This document shows, piece after piece, positions 12,501 through 21,721 of a stretch of DNA of 64,000 bases (position 1 is the stretch's first letter; the number at the start of each line of letters is the position of its first letter). Location: positions 15,881,280-15,945,279 of the forward strand of contig JAKZAP010000006.1 of NCBI GenBank assembly GCA_023053575.1, read 5' to 3'. The translations under genes were made by a program, and so were the position numbers. The notes under the pieces were generated by a model. That model saw nothing but the letters and a program-made list of their open reading frames with translations, was not told the origin of the DNA and ran no database searches. The DNA is from Branchinecta lynchi (taxonomy: Eukaryota; Arthropoda; Branchiopoda; Anostraca; Branchinectidae).

Positions 12501-15500
12501 TATATCTGTGAGCGATATATAAGCCAATAGCCGCCTTCTTTGGACTGATGTAATTAAATATCTGTTAGTTTATGAGGGTCGTACATGCAAGTAAGCAATA
12601 ATTAGGAAGCCTTTCGTAATTATAATTACTGTAAGAAGCAAAGTGGTTGTGATCACCTTCTGACTGTTTGTGTTAAGACGCTGGGTCATACTGAGAAAGA
12701 AGGAAACCTATAAGGGTAGAAGAGACTGAAGTGATTTTCTAATGATGAAAATCAAATCATGGGCCCTGGTTTTGATGCAGCGGCTCACGAGGTTCTCGGC
12801 TGGACTCGGGAACTATCAGTCGGTCATTTACTACCAAACTAAAATGTATCATCAGCTAGTAAAAGCTAAAAAACTCACATATAAAACAAAAAAATATGCA
12901 GTCCAAGACTTAATTATTCGGACAGGCCATACCCAACGCCTCGTGAAAGACTAGACAAACCTTACGACCAATGGAGCGAGAACATGGGCACAACGCAAGT
13001 ATTTCGACAATCTTTCAGCAAATTCTGATTGGAATCTCAGTTCCTTTTCTCATCCATTTGCCGGAAACAGATCCGAACAAAACATCGTTCTCAACTCAAG
13101 TAAATGTTTATTTCCAGACTGTGGAATTCCACTCTTGCCGAAGATTACTTAAAGGCTGACCGAGTGGTCATCCGGTCGAAAGCACATATCGAGCTGGACC
13201 CGGAGCTGGAGATCAACCAGAAACAACTGGAGGATGATATCGATTATGTAAGCATATTAGTTTCATGCTTATTGCAGTTTGGGGGGAGAGGGATTTCAGT
13301 AGTATAGGCTACTGTAGTCGATGACTAACCATAGTTATTCCTAAGGTATCTCGTTGTAGAATGCAGCGAAGGCTACGGGGAGGCAGGACACGTACTGGAA
13401 GCTTGAAGAGCTTTATCAAAATTGGCCACGGGGGAAGGGGAGGGGGGCAAGGTGTCATTTCTTTGGGAACAACCTTCTTGGGATACGAAATGGCCTCGTT
13501 TGGCATCAAGTAAAGAATCGACAAGTAAGAAAAAGTGAGAAAACGGAAGAAAAAAGGAAAATAGAATCTTCGGATGGCTGTTTGCCTTAATTAAAGCATC
13601 AGCGAACTGAATAGCGTTTCACTGCTAGCTCTGTAAAATTTCAGTAGATTAGCAACGTGTTTCGCAGGCTCGTATGACCATCGTTTGTCACAAAAGTCAC
13701 ATCATAATTTACCGCAGCTTCTGGAGAACTGACAAGTGCTCGCTGCCGAGGATTAGAAAATGTGTTTTCATAGAACTGAAAATTAATAATAGAATAAATA
13801 CTAAATTATCAATATTATTGTTTGTACTTTGATTGTCTGTACCTTACTTAAACAAAATAACTGGGATATTTACTTCGTCACAGCCACTGATTTGTACCGG
13901 TCTGCTCGCCGCTGCTTAACATTGAGACGAAAAACAATGCTGACATCATCAGCAGATTTCCACCTCCCACGGTGTAACGGCCATGAGAGCACGACTCGCT
14001 TAACTGACGGCCCTCCCCCGCTTTGCGTAAATCCCTCGTCACACCATCAACATTTTCAAGTTGTCATTTGTCAGCACATCCCATTGTTTCTAGAGGGGCA
14101 CATTTTGTTCCAATTTCCGCTCTTTCGCTGAAGCCTCTGGAGTTACTCATCGTTGGGGCAACTGCTAATTTATACGGAAATTTCCAGCATGCCTGATGAG
14201 GAAGCGTAGCTGGGGGGGGGGGGGGGGGAGGGGTCCAAAAATGTGTGTCTTGAAGGCATGGGCTCGATGTGACCCGAAAAATTTTGCGAGAATCTGTAGA
14301 TGGAACGTTACAGAAGGGACTTGTACAATAACAAATAAACCAGAAGTCAATTTTTCAGTTGAATTTTAGAGTTCCAGGACTCATCGGAGCCTCACTCACA
14401 CACACAAAGACCCACATGGTGGGGTCTCGTGGTGGAATTCAAATATGACCCAAGAAAGATTGAATCTGGTGGACGAAGTTCCTGCACATTCCGGTGCTAC
14501 ACAGCACAAGTCGGTCGTTGGGGTGGGGGGGAGGGGGGGGGGGGGGCAGAGATTAAGACCGTTTCTCGTCCGTCCGAGACGCTCTTCTCGGAGAGCAGGC
14601 TCGCTACATACAAATCAACTTATTGTCTGTTTTTGAGCCCGATTCGAGTTGCTGAGTCGATTTAGAATTGAACGAACTGTCCAATAATTACTTTCTTATA
14701 ATTCATTTGGTTAACGGGAATTTCAGATGCTGGAGAATGTGTGAACTATAGCAGGGTTTATTAAGTGCCTTTATTTTAGGGGTTAAATTAAAATTCCGGA
14801 AATAGGTGACTTGTTTTTTTTTCAGTATAGTATAGGTATGCTTCTTTTAGTGTTAGTTAACTTAAAGCAGTGCCACTTTCATCCACTTGCTGAGACAAAA
14901 GTCAACCATCATTTTCCAGCTAAAGCGGCTTGAGCCTGAAGAGGACCCTTGCCAAGAAGGGCCGAATATAGCTCTAATGAAATCTAGCTGACTTATCCGT
15001 TTTGTCCCGTCAAATATCAACCATCAGTCTGTCAAAGGATCTAATTAGGGCTCCTACGGACACCTGAATGGGTGTTTTGAGACTACTAGTTTTATCCCAT
15101 AACTATACTGGTTAATGTTTACTAAGGTTCAAAGAAACATACTTCTACCGTACTTCCGATAATCTATTATTTCGGGGATTGTACGAGATAGATTGAACCA
15201 AATACCTGGCGATTTTGTGGATCTATCCTACTTTGGAAGAGTTAATTCGAGATTTTTAGGGAGAACAGGGCCGGGGAGGGTCAGACAGAAACGGTGGATG
15301 CGACCTGTCTTAATGACATTTTTCATGCAGTCTCAGCTTTTCGCGTTTATTCGAATATATGGTGGCCTTTCTGGACGAAAGTCAGTGCAGGGTCCAGTCT
15401 TAAAATGCCAGCGACTGGCCCTAGCCGCCAGAATCGTCTACAATATAATTGACGCGGAGCCACTGAGTGGCGCGGAAACCAGTCGGCTCTGTAAGAATTA

Positions 15501-16321
15501 AAGCGATATTAGACCAATCTTAAAAGTGATGTAAGTAGGCAATGGGAGGCAAAGGGATTTTCGTCCCTAGGTGGAAATCCGAATTTCACTGTCTTACATT
15601 TCTTTCCAGTAGATGTACGCTTCTTTTAATTCCACTTGACTTTAGTTGTGCCATTTTTGTCCACATACTGTGATACATACCAAGAATTGATGATGAATTT
15701 GGGTAACCCGCACTAATCAACCTCCCTCTATTTCGCCTTAGTATCCGCGCCACTATTCCACATCCGTTTAGTGTCCCTTTTGCGTGCTACTATTACGGGT
15801 TCCAGCTAAAGCCCCCTACCCGGTACCAAACCGACCCCCCCCCCCCCCCACACACACAGTGTTAATAGAAATATTTTGTGAAAAGTAATATATAGATAGA
15901 GGCGGGCGGGCAGCGATCCGCCGTCATCGTGTCTAGGAAAAAGTACTTAAGTATACTCGCGTCCAAACTGTAATTTTTAATAGCATTTTCTAATTTCGTA
16001 TAGATTAGCGTTTGGGGAGGGGCTGGTACCGGGGTGGGGGGTCGCCTAGACCCCACTGTTACACTTCCCTTTAGAGTCCCTTTTTCATATTTTGGTTTTG
16101 TTTTATAGGCGGAAACAGTTGCGTATCCAAATCGACTGGACACGGGGGAATCTCATGGTCTCCCCTTCTGGATCATTCTCCTCGCTGTGGCGGTTGGAGT
16201 ATTCTTGTTAGTGATTTTAGTTTTTATCTTATGGCGGCTTGGATTTTTCCGGAGGAACAGACCAGATCCGACGCTGTCCGGAAGCTTGACAAAAAAAAAG
16301 AGTGGAGAGTACATCTCATGA
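6434..16321 (+). CDS. Integrin alpha subunit, 3' part of gene (three exons, partial)
   Basis: Integrin alpha chains pair with beta chains as plasma-membrane adhesion receptors. Joining 6434-6528, 13118-13247 and 16109-16321 gives 145 codons in one frame, with phases 2 and 0 at the two junctions. The first exon has the paired-cysteine segment (TAKCFTFRC) and runs into the typical IRARLWNSTL motif across the splice. The last exon holds a transmembrane helix (PFWIILLAVAVGVFLLVILV) followed by GFFRRN, the membrane-proximal GFFKR motif that binds the beta tail, then a short cytoplasmic tail ending SGEYIS. Exons for the beta-propeller and the thigh and calf domains were not found and probably lie left of the window. 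The introns (6.6 and 2.9 kb) are filled with LINE relics, a family A element and an 18S rRNA fragment. Integrin identity is secure; the alpha subclass is not assigned. Confidence 0.9.
6950..7110 (+). pseudogene. 18S rRNA-derived fragment flanked by 22-bp direct repeats
   Basis: The segment carries 18S landmarks in order: gttcgaaggcgatcagatac, ccgccctagttctaacc, taaacgatgcc, gggaaaccaaagt, tttgggttccgggggaagta and gctgaaacttaaaggaat. It corresponds to the region of 18S that precedes the gene's GAATTGACGG block, and lacks a few bases before gggaaacc. It is bounded by identical 22-bp repeats (6928-6949 and 7111-7132, ccgtaattgctgtgcagaaa then cg), which look like a target-site duplication. It lies in an integrin intron, sense orientation, and is not a working rRNA gene. 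Confidence 0.88.
7310..7365 (+). repeat. LINE-type 3' tail with (TTGA)n
   Basis: The segment tttagctattcggattaaac followed by TTGA repeats is shared in reverse orientation with 59425-59478. A shared 3' end closed by a tetranucleotide repeat is typical of CR1/RTE-like retrotransposon tails. Confidence 0.5.
7620..8490 (-). pseudogene. Decayed non-LTR retrotransposon reverse transcriptase (CR1/Jockey-type)
   Basis: The minus strand reads WINLITIDFKKAFDLVDHKI (motif A), FCGVSQGTVIGPLCFLLMIN (motif B), YVDDLSLAEVV (motif C), GVVISSDLSW and FIRPLVEYACPVWHFALTQG, in the order of CR1/Jockey-like RTs. It is broken by a frameshift in an A run near 8360, by stops at 7706 (TAG after IERV) and shortly after (TAA), and by further shifts toward SFYLKEFKIESLSSR near 7625. 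Both ends are truncated. It lies antisense in an integrin intron. Confidence 0.85.
9024..10036 (+). mobile_element. Family A element A3
   Basis: Complete copy with TTTTTGGGATCCC at 9024 and GGTCTTGTT ending at 10036, with about four minisatellite units. It lies in the integrin intron, sense orientation. Confidence 0.82.
10508..10581 (+). tRNA. tRNA-Thr(TGT)-like sequence, probably pseudogene or SINE head
   Basis: It shows an A-box-like TAGCTCAGT, an anticodon loop CTTGTAA closed by GGC/GCC (anticodon TGT, threonine) and a good B box GGTTCAAATCC with a T stem CATTGG/CCCGATG. The acceptor stem has two mismatches out of seven and the D loop lacks the GG pair. Degeneracy suggests a dead tRNA or the head of a tRNA-derived SINE rather than a functional gene. 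Confidence 0.4.
10596..10930. repeat. Inverted repeat just downstream of the tRNA-like sequence
   Basis: Left arm ctgtcagaagttacatgaca then gacaacacaaggatgcgcg (about 10598-10637); right arm gcgcatccttgtgttgtctg then ttatgaaacttctaacag (about 10887-10925). Arms of about 40 bp with few mismatches enclose 250 bp. Likely a foldback or MITE remnant; no target duplication seen. Confidence 0.6.
11430..11955 (+). pseudogene. LINE 3' end: polymerase C-terminal relic with short-repeat tail
   Basis: The reading frame LLPPDFEVERPRPPRQVSTK continuing to RERYCNSFIPKFVDFYN resembles the C terminus of many non-LTR polymerases (pattern RTERYxxSFIPxxxxLYN). It is followed by about 170 bp of AT-rich 3' UTR and the tail AATAAATCTAATCTAATCTA (11931-11950). 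It is severely 5' truncated, in the sense orientation of the host intron. Confidence 0.65.
13118..13247 (+). CDS. Integrin alpha exon (LWNST exon)
   Basis: The acceptor is tttatttccag and the donor is GAT TAT|GTAAGC. The first base completes the arginine codon begun at 6527. The peptide starts LWNSTLAEDYLKADRVVIRS and ends LEDDIDY, with an N-S-T glycosylation sequon. RLWNST(F/L)xEDY is a recurrent motif just outside the membrane in integrin alpha chains. Confidence 0.88.
13248..16108 (+). other. Integrin alpha intron (about 2.9 kb)
   Basis: The intron runs from GTAAGC to tatag. It contains poly-G runs (14213-14229, 14524-14546), a family D repeat (14925-15010) and a C-rich/CA tract (15835-15858). 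An open frame at 15193-15501 (102 codons) resembles no protein I recognise and has no supporting splice or start context. The rest is unassigned. Confidence 0.6.
14925..15010 (-). repeat. Family D repeat
   Basis: Reverse copy: cctgaagaggacccttgcca agaagggccg, then tagctctaatgaaatctagc. In the integrin intron. Confidence 0.6.
16109..16321 (+). CDS. Integrin alpha terminal exon (transmembrane helix and GFFRRN tail)
   Basis: The acceptor is gttttatag, phase 0, and the exon ends TCA TGA. It encodes AETVAYPNRLDTGESHGLPF, then a hydrophobic segment of about 23 residues, W-R-L-GFFRRN and a tail of about 25 residues rich in basic and hydroxyl residues. GFF plus basic residues directly after the membrane helix is diagnostic for integrin alpha. 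No AATAAA was noticed in the 350 bp after the stop. Confidence 0.92.
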   Translation, partial: AETVAYPNRLDTGESHGLPFWIILLAVAVGVFLLVILVFILWRLGFFRRNRPDPTLSGSLTKKKSGEYIS

Positions 16322-16708
16322 ACCACCGAGGATCTTGATCCATGAAGTTGTTTTCGCCAATGAACCAGCTTACGAGGCAGTGTGTGAAAATTGCGAAACT
16401 CAGTAGCTGCAGAAATGTTCTCCCCCCAGCTTCCTCGATAGGAAGAAGTGACATAACCGAGTGATGACTCACCGCCTGGATCTCTCCAGGCTTTCAGCTG
16501 TGATATTTTACTATATTTTGATTTGTGAAGCATGCGTCATCCGCTGAACATCTCAGTATTCAAGTTGCCATTGAAGGCGTAAACTTCAAAGTGTTTACTG
16601 CCACTTTTGTTTTGCATTTGGTGCGTTTATATTCGATGCTCTTCCTCTAGTCTCTGCTTTTTCTTTGAGGTTACAAATAAGGTTATGTGGATTTTTGAAA
16701 GGTACTAT

Positions 16709-16994
16709 GAGCGTGTTCCACCCTTCTAACAATAGTAACTGTTAGTTATTATTTCGTTCCAACCTCATGAATAGTTACGACGCTGACCGTTCCACCCTTC
16801 TCGAAATAGTAACTAGTAGTAGCTATTTGCTTATATGCTCGGGAGCGTAGTTAGCTTAGTAACTATGATCTCTGTGACGTGATTGTCCCGATCAACTCGC
16901 GGCACGATAGGAAAATTCTTTCCAGCCTAATACTAAGAAGCCCAGATCCGTGACATCAAGCGTAGTAACGGCGGCAAGGAGGGTGGAACACGCT
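16709..16994. mobile_element. Family F MITE, copy 1
   Basis: Terminal inverted repeats agcgtgttccacccttct and aggagggtggaacacgct bound 286 bp, with internal runs such as aatagtaact. No clear target duplication. It follows the integrin stop codon by about 390 bp. Confidence 0.7.
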
Positions 16995-17264
16995 ATACTT
17001 GTCATCATTTAAGTTTTTAGATTGTAAGTTTAAGAAGAATAGTCAGTTTTTTTTTTTTTTTTGCTTGAACCGTAGCCGGGTAATTTGTTTTGCAGTCCCT
17101 GTTCTTACTGGTTTTCGTGCAAAGCCTACTAGACCTAACGTAAGTAAGCTTTTCGCTTTAAAACAGTGATGAACTCCTTAGTTTTTGCAAAGTGACAGTG
17201 ATGACAGATGGCTGCTGAAAGCTACAACAGGTTATATTTTGTTGAGCAGCAATAAATGTCTTTT

Positions 17265-18520
17265 CCAAGGCAATGGGACTAGGGGTTAAAAACCCTTGCG
17301 AAATGTGTATGCCGTTGCATCAGACGTCTGACACCTCCTGCCCACTCCAGGTCTCTAGAGTCGCTTTGGTTAGCAAGGAAGATCGTCAGATGGCTCTGAA
17401 GCCGGGCGGTGTTCCGGTTTTGTTCAGGCTGCAGGTGCGCGCTAGTTTCGTCGGGATCCTAGTTGCAGATGCAACCAAGAGTGTTCTTGGTTGCCATGTT
17501 GGTATGGTTCCTTAAATCACCCATATAACATTTTCCATATTATGGACATCTCACTTGTTGTACCTCTTAGGTTTTTAGGCCTAATCTCACCCCTAATAAG
17601 CCCGTAATCTGAGACTCATTTGGGTGCTTGGAGATGTAGTCAAAGGGACCCAAGCAAGAAATGTTTTTAGTTAAAGGGACAGAAGTTTTCTGGTTACACC
17701 TTTTTTCTTTTGGTCCGAAGTAATAGATTTTGAAAAGTTGACTCCGCCTTTTCAAGTGTACCGTACATAATCAAGTCGCCCTGGAGCGGTGCCGATGCAT
17801 TTCGTTCTGTACTGATTGCTTGTTGCCTTTACAAACGTACAAAGTGCCTCCTTTACTTGTTGAGTGTTAGTAATGTTTTTGTACCGTAACAATCCCCCGA
17901 CGGAGCAGACTAATGTTTCGCCTTTGTTGTTATTATCAATTAACAGGAAATAAAGTTCGTGATGTTACTTTAAATGGGGGAGCATCCTGTTTTGCCTTTT
18001 CACCTGTACATTCTCAGGATGTATCGTTTGTTTGACGTTTAATAATTCAGCGGAGCGTGTGGAAGGATGTTAACGAGGACCGACATTTGGAATACAGAAC
18101 CAATGGTTCACGGAGACTCATTTCTGTGTTCGGACGCTGCTTTTCTTCGTTTTATGGTTCATACGGTGCGACTCGACGCCATTATTTTCATTGAAAAACT
18201 GAATTTTTTGTGGCTGTGGCAGAATCAAGCAACATACGCATTCGGTGCGAACTAAGGTTAAAATATTTGTAAGTAAAACTACGAAGAGAACTTCCATCCT
18301 GGTATTCATCTTCCATTTTAACTGTGGGACCACTGTCAAGTCGACGACTCTTTTGCTTCCGAGAGTTGTTTTGTTCTATCGGCAGAGATGGTATCATCGT
18401 CCATCTCATTCCAGAGGTTGATAATGCGGCGGAAGAAATAAGTTGGGTCTGGTGTTTGTTTGCGAGTGGGAGTTGCGTAGGCGTTTGCAGTTCCAGCTCT
18501 TCCGTCATCTTGAACATCTA
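17265..18520 (-). mobile_element. 5'-truncated LINE 3' end, copy 1 (uninterrupted)
   Basis: On the minus strand this segment carries the end of a LINE polymerase frame (about 18500-18120, broken by frameshifts) and a long 3' UTR. It aligns along its length with 23065-26720, where the same sequence is split by three insertions. Shared landmarks are gagatggtatcatcgtcca (18384), cggacgctgcttttc (18130), aacaggaaataaagttcgtg (17943) and gacagaagttttct (17680). It serves as the empty-site reference for those insertions. Confidence 0.7.
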
Positions 18521-18645
18521 CTAACTAAGTAGATCATGATTGTTAAGCTTCATCGTCATAGTTTGTCCTCTCGCTTTCTTCTTTCTATACAGACATTATG
18601 TGTTGACTATGGCTCGGTCGATAGGCTGTTTATCAGCTTTGCGGC

Positions 18646-19756
18646 TACACTGTAAAAAGTTTCGCCGAGTAAGGATTAAAGTTAACTGCAGTATTTGCTA
18701 CTGGGATTAACCTTATCTCTGCTGGGATAAGATTAATCCAAATTAAAGATAATCTAATCCCAATAGAGACAAGATTAATCCCAGTAGCAAATACTGCCAG
18801 ATTGTTTTTGGGATCCCAAAACGTAAGTGGCGGGATACCTATGACATCGCAAAAGTTGATCCTCCGTCCGTCTGTCCGTCTGTGCGCACTATAACTCTCG
18901 AAGGGAATGAGATATTTTGATGAAACTTGGTGTGAGGATTCTTTGGGTCAAGAGTAAGGTCAAGTTCGTAGATGGGCTCTGTAGCCCTACATTTAGGGGT
19001 GGGGGAGGGGGTTTAAATTAAGGGGCGAATGAAATATTTTTAAACACATAATTTGATAGTCGATTATGGGGTAAGAAGACAAGCTGAACACGATGGTCAA
19101 AACCATTTTTGCACCAGACAAGTAGTTAGCCCGGAATCCAGCCAAAACCAGAAAGTCTGTTAAAAGTAAAAGTTTTATTTGAAGTTGATTAGATGTTCGA
19201 TATAGGGGTAGAAGGACATGCTGAACACGATGATGAAAAGCATTTTTTGGCCGGACAAATAGTTCGTCCGGAATCCGGCCACAACCGGAAAGTTTGTTAA
19301 AAGTAAAAGTTTTATTTGGAGTTGATTAAGTGTTCGATTTAGGGGTAAGAAGTCATGCTGATCACTTGTGTGAAAACAATTTTCTACCCGGGAAAGTAGT
19401 TCGCCCGGAATACGGCCAAAACCGGAAAAGTTAAAGTTTTCTTTGTAGTTGATTAGATATCCGATTTAGGGGTAAGAAGAGATGCTGAATCCGTGTATGA
19501 AAATCTTTTTTTACCGGACATATAGTTCGACTGAAATCCGGCTGGAGCCGGAATTTTTTTTATAAGTATAACACACATGCTGAATCTCTATCTGAACTTG
19601 GTTTTCTCAGATGATTAGCTATTTGGCCTTAATCTGTTTCTGAATTTTAATAGTAATAATGTTCAAGGAGTCTGGCAAAGATAAGACCCAATCGTCTGGA
19701 TCATATATTGATTTTTTGGGATCCCATCGAAACCTTTGGTCTTGTTTACAGTGTAG
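18646..19756. mobile_element. Foldback element E1 (split by A4)
   Basis: The left part, 18646-18804, is an almost perfect palindrome around gtagcaaatactgc and gctactgggattaa, starting CTACACTGTAAAAAGTTTC. The right terminus tttacagtgtag reappears at 19745-19756 after A4. The same family occurs uninterrupted as E2. Confidence 0.65.
18805..19746 (+). mobile_element. Family A element A4, inside foldback E1
   Basis: Complete copy. The left flank ends the E1 arm (caaatactgccagattg) and the right flank resumes with tttacagtgtag, the E terminus, so A4 landed in a T-rich spot of E1 without a target duplication. Confidence 0.8.
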
Positions 19757-20945
19757 TCTTTACACATTTGATTCCAGCACCGTCCTTTTCCAACCTTGTG
19801 CTAGCCTGAATTATCAGTGGTCCTTTACATTCGTACGCACGTTGAAAGTTCTGCTGAACAAGCGTTTGGCGGTCCACCGTTTCTACCTTCTCATGATTTC
19901 AAATGAGATCTCATGTTTTTTTTCTTATCCTTTTATTTCCAGTTTGACCTTATTATCTCATAAAAGTGCCTCTACGATGGTACGGTCGCCTCCTCGGAAT
20001 GCCACCACACCTAGCTGCGAAGGTCGTGCTGGCTTTTCCGCCTGAAAGCGACCCCGTGGCAGACCGAAACAGCTTTGGTGCGAAAGTCTTTCCAAATACT
20101 TGAAATTGGCATACATCGACGACTACGACGCGCCAGCGCTAGCTGTTGATCGTATTAGCTGTTTTATTACAACTAATGTAGATGATGTGTTGTGTTCTGT
20201 AATAAGAATCTGGTAAGTATAATTTCAGATGAATTCTGAATGGATGGAAAGCGCGCAATGCGGATCTGGAATTAGGATAGGCTATTGATTGACGGCTATT
20301 GTCCGGAGTTGAGGAGTTACGTGTCCGGTCTCTTGGTCAGTTCTCTAACTAATCTTACGTCCATATTAATGTGAATAGAATCATTCGCTAAGAACTTAAT
20401 TGTACAAGTGAAATGCCAGAGGGGAAGTGACAAAGCTCGAAATGTGCGGCACAAATTTATATTGACATCCCGTGTTCCTAAACCTCGGGACGATGAGAAC
20501 TTGAATCACAATCGATCTTTAATCACTTGAGGAGTTATGCTTTCTGAAGATATATAAGGACGTTAGAGTCTCAGCGTTGTGTTTAAGTCAGTCTTAAGGT
20601 TAATTGTATGCTTCGTGAATCTGCACAAGAAACCTTATGTTAATGTAAAACCTGGTAGGCTATCACTACGACTCGCCTACCTAAAAGTTCGACCGATGCT
20701 ACCCGATTACCCGGTCTTCTTTTCATAAAAGGTGGAGGGGGTATCCTAAAGTCCCTCCTGGGGTATTTTCGGTGGAAGTTTTGCCGATGCCTCGGGCTAG
20801 TCCGCTGTAGAGAGTCCTGTCTATAGATCCGCTATTTTTCGCTGTGAATCCGATAGACGCATTCAGATATGGTATAAAATACGGTACATAGTATAAAAAA
20901 GACCACACACTCAATAACTAGTTGTACAAAGTTTCACGATGTTCA
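19757..20945. other. Intergenic stretch between E1/A4 and the ApoL-like gene
   Basis: Contains the LINE relic at 19963-20214. From 20215 to 20945 nothing is recognised; part of it must be the 3' UTR of the ApoL-like gene, but no clear minus-strand AATAAA was noted. Confidence 0.5.
19963..20214 (+). pseudogene. LINE polymerase C-terminal relic
   Basis: One frame gives KVPLRWYGRLLGMPPHLAAK and VVLAFPPES; a shifted frame continues RPRGRPKQLWCESLSKYLKL. The pattern RLRWYGHVLRM...RGRPKxxW is the usual C-terminal block of several invertebrate LINE polymerases. The frame change near 20045 marks it as dead. It begins shortly after a family A insertion. Confidence 0.6.
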
Positions 20946-21721
20946 CTAAGTAACTTCATTGTTCCCATGGGTTGGATAGACAGATTCTGTCCCGGAGACT
21001 AGCAGCGGTTTCGAATTATCACGTATGTCACTCATTGCCTCTTCAACGAAGTCTTTCAGCTTTGATACGCTTTCAAGTTCTGTCTTCATTTCGTCGACTA
21101 CTTGAACGATTTTTTGCATTGCTTCGCTTTTTGACCCTTTTTTAAGTTCTTTGCTTGTTGCGACGATGTCCCAAATGTCAAGACCGATCCCGAGAAGACC
21201 TAAAGTAGTCCTAGCTGCCAGCATTCCTGTGGTAGCGGTCATCAACAATGCTTTTGACATCCGCCCAACAAGGATCGGATCAATCTCAAACGACGAGATG
21301 ACCTCAGAACCTTCGGCATCTTGTATTTCCTTTGCAAGTCTGGCAAGGAACAACCATGATTTTAGTTTCAAAATAGCCTGAACGCCCCCGTCCGTATTCT
21401 GGACAAGTTCGAGCGCCTTTGACAGCAACTCGTTCTCTTCAAGCATTTTCAAGAACTCCTCACAGAACATGAAGACATCCGTCAGAATTCGTCTGAGTTG
21501 GACGCTCAACTCCACGTCAGCATTGACGATGGCTTGGGCTTCCTTGCAACGACGCTTTGTGAAAACATTGTTTGTGATCTTGGAGCCAATCCGCGTCAGA
21601 GCACCAGCACCGACAACAGCCAACGAAGATGCAGTGAGGGCTAACGACGCGCCGGCAGTTACCGGAGCCAAGATGAGACCAGTGAACGCCAGTGTACCCC
21701 CGGCGGCTCCCGCTGACGAAC
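20946..21721 (-). CDS. ApoL-like exon 2 (most of the protein)
   Basis: The acceptor is ctaccatag, phase 1, followed by 257 codons and TAG. It carries the conserved ApoL core from SSAGAAGGTLAFTGL to SKSEAMQKIVQVVDEMKTEL. It is GC-richer than the flanking DNA and free of stops in this frame. The frame extends upstream of the first possible in-frame start to the splice acceptor, which supports an internal exon boundary rather than a single-exon gene. Confidence 0.88.

Larger units (their letters stand above)
6529..13117 (+). other. Integrin alpha intron (about 6.6 kb)
   Basis: The intron runs from GTGCGT to ttccag. It holds an 18S rRNA fragment between direct repeats (6928-7132), short 33-bp direct repeats rich in AATTTAAAAGAA (about 7245-7395), an antisense LINE relic (7620-8490), a family A element (9024-10036), a tRNA-like segment (10508-10581), an inverted repeat (10596-10930) and a sense LINE 3' end (11430-11955). 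The stretches 8491-9023, 10037-10507, 10931-11429 and 11956-13117 show nothing I can name, apart from a weak possible LINE or exon-like reading frame at 12240-12390. Confidence 0.7.

Noticed and set aside
14213..14546. Poly-G runs as G-quadruplex regulatory sites
   Set aside because: Single long homopolymers of this kind are frequent across the window's repeats and may include sequencing error; nothing ties them to a promoter.
15193..15501. 102-codon ORF in the integrin intron
   Set aside because: No recognisable family, and integrin exons join correctly without it.
18118..18517. Overlapping ORFs on both strands as a host gene
   Set aside because: They align with the LINE C-terminal relic at 26415-26807 and are frameshifted.
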